Assembly (NCBI GenBank): GCA_003249795.1
Contig: QKHZ01000245.1
Location: 1-61,853, forward strand
Length of the DNA stretch: 61,853 nt
Direction: 5' to 3'
Source: a bacterium
GTDB taxonomy: Bacteria; Planctomycetota; SZUA-567
The notes under the pieces are model-generated. The model ran no database searches. It saw only the letters and a list, made by a program, of their open reading frames with translations, and was not told where the DNA came from. The position numbers and the translations under genes were made by a program. Below, piece after piece: positions 18,633-27,834 of this stretch; the stretch's first letter is position 1; each line of letters opens with the position of its first letter.

Positions 18633-19829
18633 ATGAGCGCAAAACATCAGGCCTTCATCCCGGTCACGACCAAATGTCCGATTTGCGAATGCGAATCGCA
18701 GCACCGGTATATCAAAAGTAAAATGGTTTCCTCTCTGGAAACCGAAGACGACCTGCATGTAGTCACGTACAAGTGGGAGTCGCCGGAGTTTGAGCATATC
18801 CGGCCGAACTTCTACCACATCTGGCACTGCCCGCACTGCCAGTTCTGCGAGGAAAAAGAAGTCTTCCGCGGTGATGACAAATCAGGCGGCAAACTCGAAC
18901 TGATTCAGGAAAAGATCCTGATCCTCCAGCGCAATCCCAAAAGTTTCCTTGCCATTATCGGCGGAATGATCAACCTGCGTGATGAACCGGTCGAAATCAA
19001 TAACGCACTTCTGGCACACCTGCAGGCAATCTATATCCAGCAGATGCTCAGCCCCAATAACCGGCAATTTGCAAAACTGGCACGGTTTTATCTGCGCACA
19101 GCATGGCTTTATCGCGAGTGGACCGCTCTTGAAGACGTGGTTCCGGGGCCGCCGCCACAAGGATTCCCAAGCTGGGAAGCGTTTCTGGAAAAGCTGACCG
19201 TTCTTTGGCCAGACATGCCAAGAGATGAGTCGGCGGCAATTAAACTGTCGATTGAAAATTACCAGCGTGATCTGGACAAAGGCAGCGCCCTCGACGATAT
19301 TCGCCATGACGTGCAGGTCATGTTCGTCCTCGTCAGCCTGTATATGCGAATGGAAGCGCTGGATGACGCACTGAAATACGTCCGGTTCATTTTCCAGCGC
19401 TGCACGCAAAAGCGTCAGGAAACCCGCCACGTTCTGGAAAAGGGCGTCAGCCTCGGCAAACTCAACGGCCGCCAGATCGAACAGATGCGAAATCTGGTCA
19501 ATTGGCTCAACAACACCATTGATCGTTGCACAGAACTGTCAGAAACAGTCAACCACAAGATCTTTGAAAAAGAATTTCCGACCGCGCGCGATCTTGTCAT
19601 GGCAATGGCAGAGCCGACGCAGGAGTTGATTGGCGACACATTGCGCGAACAGGGATATCACGAAGTTACGGTTCGCAAGATCGTCGCAATGTTCAACCGA
19701 CAACTTGCCGAGAAGCAAGGCAAATCCGGACCGGCAACAAATTCCGATACACCATCCACAAACTCCGGCAACTCCGGAGACCAGAAAAAAGGCGGGATCT
19801 GGGGACGCCTGACCGGCGGGGGCAAATAG
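18633..19829 (+). CDS. DUF2225 family protein
   Basis: The protein (398 residues) begins with a zinc-ribbon pair: 'CPICECESQHRY' and, about 55 residues on, 'WHCPHCQFC'. This is typical of the DUF2225 family, whose function is not established. A long helical region follows, probably TPR-like (residues about 110-300), then a Gly/Ser/Asn-rich tail. The start at 18633 has GAGGG upstream; the ATG at 18621 does not. The next gene, yicC, begins 6 bp after the stop, so the two are probably co-transcribed. Confidence 0.8.
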   Translation: MSAKHQAFIPVTTKCPICECESQHRYIKSKMVSSLETEDDLHVVTYKWESPEFEHIRPNFYHIWHCPHCQFCEEKEVFRGDDKSGGKLELIQEKILILQRNPKSFLAIIGGMINLRDEPVEINNALLAHLQAIYIQQMLSPNNRQFAKLARFYLRTAWLYREWTALEDVVPGPPPQGFPSWEAFLEKLTVLWPDMPRDESAAIKLSIENYQRDLDKGSALDDIRHDVQVMFVLVSLYMRMEALDDALKYVRFIFQRCTQKRQETRHVLEKGVSLGKLNGRQIEQMRNLVNWLNNTIDRCTELSETVNHKIFEKEFPTARDLVMAMAEPTQELIGDTLREQGYHEVTVRKIVAMFNRQLAEKQGKSGPATNSDTPSTNSGNSGDQKKGGIWGRLTGGGK

Positions 19830-19835
19830 AATCCG

Positions 19836-20738
19836 ATGACAACACCGAATGAAATCCATAGCATGACCGGCTTCGGCGCAGGCACGGCCCAAGGCGCCGG
19901 TTGTTCTGTCCGCGTCGAAATCCGCAGCGTCAATCACCGCGGCACAAAACTCAACGTCCGCAGCCGGCCGTCACTGGTTCAGTTTGAGAAAAATCTTCGG
20001 GGGATCATCAGTAACGTAATGCCGCGGGGAGCCATCGACGTCTTTGTCACACTTGAGCGATCCGTCGATGCAGCGCACGTTCCTGTGCGCGCGGAACTCG
20101 CACGGGTCGCGATCAGCGCGTTGCGGACGCTGTCGAAAGAGTTGAACCTGCAGGACAACTTATCCGCATCCGACTTGGCACAGATCCCGGGGCTGTTCGA
20201 ACAGGGATGGGATGAGCCTATTCATGAAAATGAATGGCCAGTCATTGAGGAAGCTCTGAACGGCGCCCTTACGCAAGCCGTCCAAATGCGTAAGGACGAG
20301 GGCGAAGCCACGCGCAACAACCTGCGAACACTGCTTGAACCTCTGGCGTTTTTCCGTAAAACAGCAATGGACGCGGCACCGGAAGTCATTGAACGCCTGC
20401 GGACAAAACTGCGGGAGCGGTTGACAGAAGCCCTGGGCGGACAAACATTGACCGCAGGGGATGAGCAGGCTCTGCTTCGGGAGGTCTGCCTGTTTGCCGA
20501 CCGCGCCGATATTCAGGAAGAGATGGCACGTCTCAGTTCACATCTGGAACAATTTGCCCAGCTTCTCGACACGGGAGATCCCGAATGCGGAAAGCGGATT
20601 GAATTTTTGGCGCAGGAGTGTTTGCGGGAAGTGAATACAACCGCATCAAAGGCAAATGACGTAACGATCAATGCGGCGGCAGTTGATGCGAAACTCGCTG
20701 TGGAAAAAATTAAGGAACAAGCAGCAAACTTACAGTAA
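19836..20738 (+). CDS. yicC: YicC family endoribonuclease
   Basis: The 300-residue protein has the N-terminal YicC motif 'SMTGFGAGTAQG', then 'VEIRSVNHRGTKLNVRSR', and ends with the family C-terminus 'EVNTTASKANDVTINAAAVD'. YicC/YloC proteins are cytoplasmic RNases linked to small-RNA turnover. The gene sits 6 bp after the DUF2225 gene and is followed by gmk, the usual yicC-gmk neighbourhood. The start has no strong ribosome binding site, which suggests translational coupling. Confidence 0.93.
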   Translation: MTTPNEIHSMTGFGAGTAQGAGCSVRVEIRSVNHRGTKLNVRSRPSLVQFEKNLRGIISNVMPRGAIDVFVTLERSVDAAHVPVRAELARVAISALRTLSKELNLQDNLSASDLAQIPGLFEQGWDEPIHENEWPVIEEALNGALTQAVQMRKDEGEATRNNLRTLLEPLAFFRKTAMDAAPEVIERLRTKLRERLTEALGGQTLTAGDEQALLREVCLFADRADIQEEMARLSSHLEQFAQLLDTGDPECGKRIEFLAQECLREVNTTASKANDVTINAAAVDAKLAVEKIKEQAANLQ

Positions 20739-20814
20739 CCTGCTAAAAGAATCATATTGGCAGAGTACAGTAATCTGTACAACTAATTCGATATATGAGG
20801 AAAAGTTTGGAGCC

Positions 20815-21450
20815 ATGCGTAAGCGCGGACTGTTAGTCGTTCTCTCAGGGCCTGCCGGCAGCGGAAAAAGTACGCTGGCCGAGAAACTGATCGCACGCCA
20901 TTCGGACTCGATCTGCCGGGCGGTCACCTCAACAACCAGGCATCCGCGACCGGGCGAAGAAAACGGAGTTGACTACTACTTTCTATCCAAAGAAGAGTTT
21001 GAATCAGGAATCATCCGCGGCGACTTTGTTGAACACACAACGTTCAACTGCAACTACTATGGCACAGGCCGGGCGGCTCTGCACGAAAAGCTGGATCAGG
21101 GCAAAACCGTCATGCTGGTCATCGAAGTACAAGGCGCTTCTGCAATCCGCGAAGCGTTTCCGCACTCGGCGCACATCTTCGTCCTGCCACCAAGCCGGGA
21201 AGAGCTGCGCAAGCGCCTGCACGGACGCGGAACAGAATGCCATGAAGATGTTGAGAAGCGGCTGGCGATTGCGGAAAAAGAGATTCAGGAACTGAACCGA
21301 TATGACTTTCTCGTCATCAATGACGATCTCGACGCAGCTGTAACCGATCTTGATGACATCGTCCGCATTGCACGCCTGCACCATCTGCGCGGTGATGAAC
21401 TGGACGCCTGGGAATCCGGCCGCTACCGCGACTGGCACACGTCGGTCTGA
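20815..21450 (+). CDS. gmk: guanylate kinase
   Basis: It phosphorylates GMP to GDP in the cytoplasm. The protein has 211 residues. The P-loop 'LSGPAGSGKST' starts at residue 9, followed by the GMP-binding 'VTSTTRHPRPGEENGVDYY' region, 'EVQGASAIREAFP' and the lid 'LRKRLHGRG'. GGAG lies just before the ATG at 20815; the longer upstream frame overlaps yicC and is not used. The lipid kinase starts 1 bp after the stop. Confidence 0.97.
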   Translation: MRKRGLLVVLSGPAGSGKSTLAEKLIARHSDSICRAVTSTTRHPRPGEENGVDYYFLSKEEFESGIIRGDFVEHTTFNCNYYGTGRAALHEKLDQGKTVMLVIEVQGASAIREAFPHSAHIFVLPPSREELRKRLHGRGTECHEDVEKRLAIAEKEIQELNRYDFLVINDDLDAAVTDLDDIVRIARLHHLRGDELDAWESGRYRDWHTSV

Positions 21451-21451
21451 T

Positions 21452-22375
21452 ATGGCGCGCCGTTTCACCGTCATCGCTAACCCCATCGCAGGACAGGCCG
21501 GAGCATCCGGCCGGATCGAAGCCATCCGCAAAGCCCTCGAAAAAGACGGAAACGAAGTTGAAGTCTGCCTCACCGGCGCACGCGGCGACGGGCGCAGAAT
21601 CGCTGCACGGACAGTCCGCAACTCAAACGAAAACGACCGGCTTTGTGCCGTCGGCGGTGACGGAACGCTGAATGAAGTCATCTGCGGAATGATGGACACG
21701 GGACTCCGGCGCCAGATCGCTTTTTTCCCGGCAGGAACTTTTAATGTTACAGCTCATGAACTGAACTTGCCGAAAACAATTGACGAACTGGCAGAGGTCG
21801 CGCTGGGTGAACACGTCCGGTATTTCGACCTGATCGAAACTGGGACAGGACGGTTTTCAGTACTCTGCGCAGGAGTCGGGCTTGATGGTGAAATTGCACA
21901 TCAGGTCGCAACAAACAGGACAAAAAAAGGGATCACATTTCTTGCTTATGTCAAACCGATTTTCAGATCCATCTTCGGTTACCGTTTCCCAAAGCTGAAA
22001 ATCAATATCGACGGAAAAACGATGGAACCTGCGCCGACGTTCATGGTCGCGGGAAACATGCGACGCTATGGCGGCCCCTTTGCCCTGTTCCGTAAGGCAA
22101 GCCCGGAAGACGGGATGCTTGACCTCTGCTGTTTTGATGCGACAAACCCGTGGCAACTGCTTCGCGCAGGACTGTATTCACTGGCAGGGCAACTGCCCAA
22201 CTGCCCCGGTATCCGCTACGCCACAGGCAAAGAAATAAAGATTGATGCAGATGACGCAGAGAATGTTCGCATCCAGATTGACGGCGATCCGGCAGGAACG
22301 CTTCCGGTCACGTTCCGCGTGATTGCAGGCGCCGCCGCACTGTGCGCGCCACCAGTTCAGGCAGAATTAAACTGA
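21452..22375 (+). CDS. diacylglycerol kinase family lipid kinase
   Basis: The 307-residue protein belongs to the DagK/YegS family and shows 'VIANPIAGQAGASG' and the nucleotide-binding 'AVGGDGTLNEVICGM'. The C-terminal 'RIQIDGDPAGTLPVTFRV' is typical. Members phosphorylate diacylglycerol or related lipids at the membrane; the exact substrate is not shown. The ATG lies one base past the gmk stop, so translation is probably coupled to gmk. Confidence 0.9.
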   Translation: MARRFTVIANPIAGQAGASGRIEAIRKALEKDGNEVEVCLTGARGDGRRIAARTVRNSNENDRLCAVGGDGTLNEVICGMMDTGLRRQIAFFPAGTFNVTAHELNLPKTIDELAEVALGEHVRYFDLIETGTGRFSVLCAGVGLDGEIAHQVATNRTKKGITFLAYVKPIFRSIFGYRFPKLKINIDGKTMEPAPTFMVAGNMRRYGGPFALFRKASPEDGMLDLCCFDATNPWQLLRAGLYSLAGQLPNCPGIRYATGKEIKIDADDAENVRIQIDGDPAGTLPVTFRVIAGAAALCAPPVQAELN

Positions 22376-22471
22376 CGAATATGGTCCTGACATTTACACA
22401 AACAAAATCCGCCTGCCAGAACAAATAACGGCACAGTAGGATCAAGATAGAAACAAGGTAAGAATCGATCC

Positions 22472-24478
22472 ATGAGTAACAGCGGTATTTCATCGAGCCT
22501 GAATCCACAACAACGCGAAGCGGTATTGACAACAGAAGGCGCGGTTCTTGTTTTGGCCGGTGCCGGGACAGGCAAGACCCACACCGTCACTGAGCGCATC
22601 GCCCACATCATCCGCCAAGGAACAAAGCCGGAAAATATTCTCGCAGTCACCTTCACGAATAAGGCCGCAGGTGAAATGAAAGAACGCATTGCAAAACGGG
22701 TCGGCAAACGCGCGGACCTGTCCAAGATGATCGTCAGCACGTTCCACTCGCTGTGCGTGCGCATTCTTCGGCGGGATGCGGAGCTGCTTGGCTACCGGCC
22801 AGAGTTCACCATCAGCGATCAGGGCGAACAGATGAGCCTGATCCGCAAAGCTGCAAAAAACGCCACCGGCGCAGGACGCGTCAAACCCGAAGACCTACTC
22901 TATGAAATCGGGCAACTGAAAAGCAAAGGCATCAGCCCGCGCCAATATGCCCTGCAAGCAATCGATGACCATGAACATGTGCTGGCCTCCGTGTACCGAA
23001 AATATCAGGAGTCACTCAAACTCCTGAACGCGTTCGACTTTGATGACCTGCTGATCCAAACACTGACGCTGCTAGAAAAGCACGAATCAGCACGCAGTTA
23101 CTGGCAGGATCTGTTTCATTACATCATGGTGGATGAGTTTCAGGACACATCGCACACGCAGTGCCGCCTGATTGAAATCCTGACCGGAAAACATGGCAAT
23201 CTGTGCGTCGTCGGTGATGACGACCAGTCGATCTACTCGTGGCGAGGCGCGGTCGCAGACAATATCCTCGGTTTTCACAAGCGTTTTGTCGGCGCAAAAG
23301 TAATCGCACTTGAAGAAAACTACCGCAGCGTGATGACCATCCTGCGCGCAAGTAACGCCGTCATCGAACGCAACGAAAAACGACATCCGAAGACTTTATG
23401 GTCAAGCCTTGGCGAAGGGGACCCCGTCCGAGTCATGGTCGCAGAAGACCAGCAGAATGAAGCTGAGATGATCGTCAGCGAGATCAAAAACCGAGTCATG
23501 GACGGCAAAGACAAACCTTCAGAGTTTGCGATAATTTTACGCATGAATGCACAGACACGCCCACTGGAAGAAGAACTGCGCACGGCACGCCTGCCCTACA
23601 CGATTATCGGCGGATCGTCGTTTTTCGACCGGAAAGAAGTGCGCGACATGCTAAGCTACCTCACCGCCATCCAGCATAAAAACGCCGACGGCGCACTACT
23701 GCGTATTCTGAATGTCCCCGCACGCGGGATCGGCGATAAGTCAGCGGAAGTGCTCGCTGATTACGCGCGGCAGAATAATATCCATCTCTCACAGGCACTT
23801 GCAAAAGCCGACCAGATTGACAGCCTCAGCCCCAAGTCACGCGATGCATGCCTTCACTTTGCAGGACAGCTCAAGCACTGGCGACAGACCGTCCGCGAAA
23901 AAGGAGCCGCCAGCCTTGTGGGGACAATCCTGAACGACATTAAATATGAAGATGAAGTTAACCACCTGTATGACGATCCGCTGGAACAGGCCGCACGCAT
24001 GAACATGGCCGCAGACGTTGAAAACAGCGTCCGCAACTATCTGGAAAAAGAGCCGGACGAAGGCCTAACAGGATTTCTGCAGGAAGCGATGCTCTGGGGG
24101 CGCGAAGATGATAAGGATGCACAGAAAGATGCAGTGCGCCTGATTACCGCGCACTCTGCCAAAGGGCTTGAATTTCCTTATGTCTATGTCGTCGGCGTCG
24201 AAAACGGCATTATGCCGCACAAAAATTCGCTGGAAACCGGGCAGATCGACGAAGAACGGCGGCTTTTTTATGTCGCCCTCACCCGTGCGCGCCGCGAGTT
24301 GACAATCACCCGCTGTGACAGCCGCCTGCAGCGGGGAAAACCGGTAAAGCGTGAACCCAGCTGTTTCTTGAATGATATTCCGGCAGAGCTTTTGCAGACA
24401 ATGGGGCGTCAAGCGCGGCAGGAAGTCGCACGCAGCGCGATTTCTTCCATTTTAGCAAACTTGGACAGCCAAAGCTAA
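22472..24478 (+). CDS. UvrD/PcrA/Rep-type ATP-dependent DNA helicase
   Basis: A superfamily 1 helicase of 668 residues. Motif I is 'LVLAGAGTGKT', motif Ia 'AVTFTNKAAGEMKERI', motif II 'MVDEFQDTSHTQ', motif III 'VVGDDDQSIYSWRGA', motif IV 'LEENYRS', motif V 'ITAHSAKGLEFPYVYVVG' and motif VI 'RRLFYVALTRARREL'. It unwinds DNA 3'-5' in repair or replication. The chain lacks the C-terminal Tudor-like RNA-polymerase-binding extension of full PcrA/UvrD and is nearer to Rep in length, so I give no gene symbol. Confidence 0.95.
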   Translation: MSNSGISSSLNPQQREAVLTTEGAVLVLAGAGTGKTHTVTERIAHIIRQGTKPENILAVTFTNKAAGEMKERIAKRVGKRADLSKMIVSTFHSLCVRILRRDAELLGYRPEFTISDQGEQMSLIRKAAKNATGAGRVKPEDLLYEIGQLKSKGISPRQYALQAIDDHEHVLASVYRKYQESLKLLNAFDFDDLLIQTLTLLEKHESARSYWQDLFHYIMVDEFQDTSHTQCRLIEILTGKHGNLCVVGDDDQSIYSWRGAVADNILGFHKRFVGAKVIALEENYRSVMTILRASNAVIERNEKRHPKTLWSSLGEGDPVRVMVAEDQQNEAEMIVSEIKNRVMDGKDKPSEFAIILRMNAQTRPLEEELRTARLPYTIIGGSSFFDRKEVRDMLSYLTAIQHKNADGALLRILNVPARGIGDKSAEVLADYARQNNIHLSQALAKADQIDSLSPKSRDACLHFAGQLKHWRQTVREKGAASLVGTILNDIKYEDEVNHLYDDPLEQAARMNMAADVENSVRNYLEKEPDEGLTGFLQEAMLWGREDDKDAQKDAVRLITAHSAKGLEFPYVYVVGVENGIMPHKNSLETGQIDEERRLFYVALTRARRELTITRCDSRLQRGKPVKREPSCFLNDIPAELLQTMGRQARQEVARSAISSILANLDSQS

Positions 24479-24637
24479 GATCTTCACACAAAATGAGTTG
24501 TTGTTTTTTTGTACACATCATGTTCGTATTATCAAAAATCACTTGCACGAAGCTATAAATAGGTTTAATGTAAGAGACATAAACTTAACGAACTCGCATT
24601 GGCAAAACATTGACCAAGAATCGAGAGGACTGAAAGA

Positions 24638-25009
24638 ATGGCGCGAATCATTTGCGTTGATGACTCGAATTTGACCCGGGGTCACATCAAGAAAATTCTT
24701 CAGGAAGTAGGACACGAAATCACCGAGGCGCACAGCGGTGATGAAGCCTTGAGCATACTCAAGGACACAGCCTTTGATTGCATGCTGATCGACCTGCTAA
24801 TGCCCGGTACTGGCGGGCAGGACGTCATCCGCCAACTACGGACCGAAGGTATCACAATGCCGGTCATAGTATTGACGGCAGATGTACAGAAAAGTACCCA
24901 TGCCGATTGCCTGGAGTGTGGCGCTAATGCCGTCATCACAAAACCCCCGGTTCGGGAAGAACTGTTGGAGGTCGTAGGCAAAGTCCTTGCAGGAGAGAGC
25001 AACACGTGA
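24638..25009 (+). CDS. single-domain response regulator (CheY-like)
   Basis: A stand-alone receiver of 123 residues. The acidic pair is 'VDDSN' (8-9), the phosphoacceptor is D52 in 'MLIDLLMPG', the conserved Thr is in 'IVLTAD', and the Lys is in 'VITKPPV'. It has no output domain, so it acts by protein contact like CheY. Its stop overlaps the GTG of the CheC gene (GTGA), so the two are translationally coupled. The phosphodonor is probably the hybrid kinase encoded two genes on, though this is inferred from the operon only. Confidence 0.93.
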   Translation: MARIICVDDSNLTRGHIKKILQEVGHEITEAHSGDEALSILKDTAFDCMLIDLLMPGTGGQDVIRQLRTEGITMPVIVLTADVQKSTHADCLECGANAVITKPPVREELLEVVGKVLAGESNT

Positions 25010-25626
25010 ATGAAATGAGCCCGGAAGGGCTGGATGCCCTGAAGGAGATTATCAACATCGGCATCGGGCTTGCCGCCGGCAGCCTGAATGAAATGTTGCA
25101 GACCCCAATCCTGCTTGAAGCGCCGGAAATCTCGATGGCGCGGCGCAGTTGTCTAAAAAAACAAATCCTCGAAGGACGAGACGAAAACCTTTCATGCGTC
25201 TATGAATCGTTCAGCGGTGGTATTGACGGCAGGGCAATCCTCCTGTTTGCGCCAACGGATGCAGCCAAGCTTATCGCTGTTCTGACCGGGGAAGATCAGG
25301 AAGACGAAGACCTCGACGCCCTCAAAGCGGGAACCCTGACGGAAGTCGGTAACATCGTCATCAACTGCGTTCTCGGAACATTTGGCAACCTGCTGGACCG
25401 GCAGTTCACATTCCAACTGCCCGTTTATCTTGAAGGAGGAATCGACGACGTTCTGCCAATGGACTTGGTCGCATTCGAACCGGCAATCGTCCTGATGAAA
25501 ACCAGGTTCAAAGCCAAGACGCTCGATATCGGCGGGAATATCCTGCTGGTCTTCGAACTGAAACCCTTCGATGCACTACTGCAGTTGGCAACCCACGTCT
25601 TTGATCTTCCGGAGAGTGAGGCATGA
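25006..25626 (+). CDS. CheC-like phosphatase
   Basis: The 206-residue protein has the duplicated CheC/CheX fold with both E-x-x-N active sites: E14/N17 in 'LKEIINIGIG' and E113/N116 in 'LTEVGNIVIN'. Such enzymes dephosphorylate CheY-type receivers. It starts with GTG inside the receiver gene's stop (GTGA) with AGGAG at good distance, and ends in an ATGA overlap with the kinase gene. Direct coupling to one receiver gene and one kinase gene suggests a dedicated signal-termination module. No CheA or CheW is encoded nearby. Confidence 0.85.
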   Translation: MNEMSPEGLDALKEIINIGIGLAAGSLNEMLQTPILLEAPEISMARRSCLKKQILEGRDENLSCVYESFSGGIDGRAILLFAPTDAAKLIAVLTGEDQEDEDLDALKAGTLTEVGNIVINCVLGTFGNLLDRQFTFQLPVYLEGGIDDVLPMDLVAFEPAIVLMKTRFKAKTLDIGGNILLVFELKPFDALLQLATHVFDLPESEA

Positions 25627-27239
25627 ATGCCTCCGGATCTGATCGGAACGACCTAGACATTCTGGACTTTATGCCCGAAGGCGCGTTTGTCCTTGATGAA
25701 GAGTTTTGCGTTGTTTTCTGGAACCAATGTCTTGAACAATGGACAGGAATTCAGCGTGAAACCATTCTGGGAACCGACATCGGCATAACCTTCAATCACT
25801 TTTCAGAACAAAAATACCGTAACCGGATCAACTACGTTTTCCGCACCGGCTCGTCGGTCGTTTTTTCGTTCCAGCTGCACTCGTCACTAATCCCGTGCCA
25901 GCTTCCTGATGGTCGTGAACGCATCCAAAATACCCGTATTACGCCGATCCCGAACGGAAAAGAGAAGGGACGGTTTCACGCACTCGTCACCATTCAGGAC
26001 GTGACCGATCTCAACCAGAGTATCCAGAAATATAAACTTGCCAGAAAACATCTTAACGATGAGATTCAGGAACGAAAACGCATGGAAGAACGCATGCGGC
26101 AAACCGAAAAGATGCAGGCGTTGGGGCAACTGGCAGGAGGTGTCGCCCACGACTTCAACAACCAGCTCGGAGGCATTATCGGCTACACGGAGATGCTGGA
26201 GCGCAAGCTGCACGGGGACATCAAGCTGACCCGGTATACAGGAATGATCCTGAAAGCTTCAAGGCGTGCAGCAGACCTGACCCGGCAACTTCTCGCCTTT
26301 GCGCGCAAAGGCAAATACCAGTCCAAGCCAGTAAACCTGCACGAACTGGTTTTTGAAATCGTGTCGCTTCTGGAGCACAGCATCGATAAACGCATCCGGA
26401 TTGACCAACAGCTTGAAGCCAACTATTGTATTACAGTTGGAGATCCAACGCAGTTGCAAAGCGCGCTGCTTAATATCTGCCTCAACGCACGCGACGCGAT
26501 GCCGCATGGCGGTGTCCTCAGCTTTACAACAATGAACGTCACACTCGATGCGACCTTCTGCAAGAACTGCGATGGCGATCCCAAACCAGGCCCCTATATC
26601 CGGCTGGATATTACCGACACAGGCATTGGAATGAACACGGAAATTCAGGCGCATGTGTTCGAGCCGTTTTTTACCACCAAAGATGTCGGACAGGGAACAG
26701 GCTTGGGGCTTGCCGGTACATACGGCTGTATCCAAAACCATAACGGCACCATTAAACTCCAAAGTAAACCCGGAGAAGGATCAACGTTCTCGGTCTACCT
26801 GCCGATGCATGGGGTGCCGGAAACGCCTATTCCTGCAGACAAACCGAACAACCGGCAAGTCGGCAGCGGCCACGTCCTTGTCATTGACGATGAGGAAGTC
26901 GTGCGTCTCTTGGCCTGCGACATGCTTGAAGACCTTGGTTACACAACCCACGCCTGCTCTGACGGTGACGAAGCGGTCGAATATTTCAGCATGAACGCTG
27001 ACAAAGTCGATCTTGTGTTGGCAGACATGATCATGCCCCATCTCTCCGGGCCAGATACTTATCATGCGCTGAAAAACATTCGGAATGATGTCAAATTGAT
27101 CCTCGTTTCCGGACATACTTTCAGTGACGCCGCGCAAAAGACCATCGACGCCGGCGCACTCGGATTCATTAACAAGCCTTACGAGATGTCAACATTTTCA
27201 AAAATAGTCGCCAACTCCATCCAGCACGGAAAATTCTAG
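25623..27239 (+). CDS. hybrid sensor histidine kinase (PAS-HisKA-HATPase-REC)
   Basis: The 538-residue soluble kinase has a PAS domain (about 10-130), a short coiled coil (about 135-165), a HisKA domain with H176 in 'LAGGVAHDFNNQLGGIIGY', an HATPase domain ('NICLNARDAMPHGG', 'DTGIGM', 'GQGTGLGLAGTYGC') and a C-terminal receiver (about 415-535) with D468 in 'LADMIMPHLSG'. No membrane helix is present, so it senses a cytoplasmic signal. It overlaps the CheC gene by four bases (ATGA). Phosphate may pass to its own receiver and to the small receiver upstream. Confidence 0.93.
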   Translation: MNASGSDRNDLDILDFMPEGAFVLDEEFCVVFWNQCLEQWTGIQRETILGTDIGITFNHFSEQKYRNRINYVFRTGSSVVFSFQLHSSLIPCQLPDGRERIQNTRITPIPNGKEKGRFHALVTIQDVTDLNQSIQKYKLARKHLNDEIQERKRMEERMRQTEKMQALGQLAGGVAHDFNNQLGGIIGYTEMLERKLHGDIKLTRYTGMILKASRRAADLTRQLLAFARKGKYQSKPVNLHELVFEIVSLLEHSIDKRIRIDQQLEANYCITVGDPTQLQSALLNICLNARDAMPHGGVLSFTTMNVTLDATFCKNCDGDPKPGPYIRLDITDTGIGMNTEIQAHVFEPFFTTKDVGQGTGLGLAGTYGCIQNHNGTIKLQSKPGEGSTFSVYLPMHGVPETPIPADKPNNRQVGSGHVLVIDDEEVVRLLACDMLEDLGYTTHACSDGDEAVEYFSMNADKVDLVLADMIMPHLSGPDTYHALKNIRNDVKLILVSGHTFSDAAQKTIDAGALGFINKPYEMSTFSKIVANSIQHGKF

Positions 27240-27337
27240 GCGCAATCACCATAACCACAAACGCCAGAAACTGTTATGCAAACTCAACCATTCCAAACGA
27301 TAGTTTATTTTTCATTCTACCCATTTTGTCCGCATTT

Positions 27338-27362
27338 CATGCAGCAAACAGCATGTTTTTTT
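27338..27362 (+). terminator. weak terminator-like hairpin after the hybrid kinase
   Basis: A 5-bp stem, CATGC with GCATG, has an 8-nt loop and seven T residues, about 100 bp past the kinase stop. The stem is short, so confidence is low. Confidence 0.35.
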
Positions 27363-27513
27363 CGTAAAGAACTTACAGATCCACAGAAAACGCGGAATCA
27401 TTAAAGTCCGATAACGCAAATGGTCGATAGTGCCAATGCAGGGATTTGTCTATCCCGAGATTTCTGCATTATTCAAATGCTGATGCATGAAAAATGCGTA
27501 AAGGGAAACGGTT

Positions 27514-27828
27514 ATGGAAGATGCGACTCGGGGCGACCACAGCAACACCGCGCTTGCGTGCTTTGTGGTTCTTGCAGCAGTGGCCTTGTTCTTTATGGCA
27601 TATCTTCCGGCCCGCTGGCAACGCGAGCAGGTGGAACAGGAACTACAAACAGCAAAAAGCCGCTATGAACTGGAGCAAAGCCGCGCAAACCTGCTGGAAC
27701 AGAAGTGTTCACTGCTGGAAAACAACGACCCCGACGCGATGGAAGAGGCGGTGCGGGAAGTGCTGCGTAAAGGGAAAACCAACGAGTTTGTGCTGCGGCA
27801 GGAAAACCGGCAGCTCAAGCAGGAGTAA
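27514..27828 (+). CDS. small single-span coiled-coil membrane protein upstream of fliM
   Basis: This is a 104-residue protein not assigned to a family. A short N-terminus is followed by one membrane helix (about 13-30) and then a charged coiled coil with heptad spacing (about 35-104, rich in Glu, Gln, Lys and Leu). The layout resembles FtsL/DivIC or FliL-like bitopic proteins, but no diagnostic motif is present. GGGAAACGG precedes the ATG. It lies 6 bp upstream of fliM, so a link with the flagellar motor is likely from position alone. Confidence 0.7.
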   Translation: MEDATRGDHSNTALACFVVLAAVALFFMAYLPARWQREQVEQELQTAKSRYELEQSRANLLEQKCSLLENNDPDAMEEAVREVLRKGKTNEFVLRQENRQLKQE

Positions 27829-27834
27829 TCAGAA

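Noticed and set aside
27370-27430. TAAAGTCCGATAA considered as a sigma-28 flagellar promoter for the fliM operon
   Set aside because: The two elements are adjacent without the required spacer of about 11 bp.
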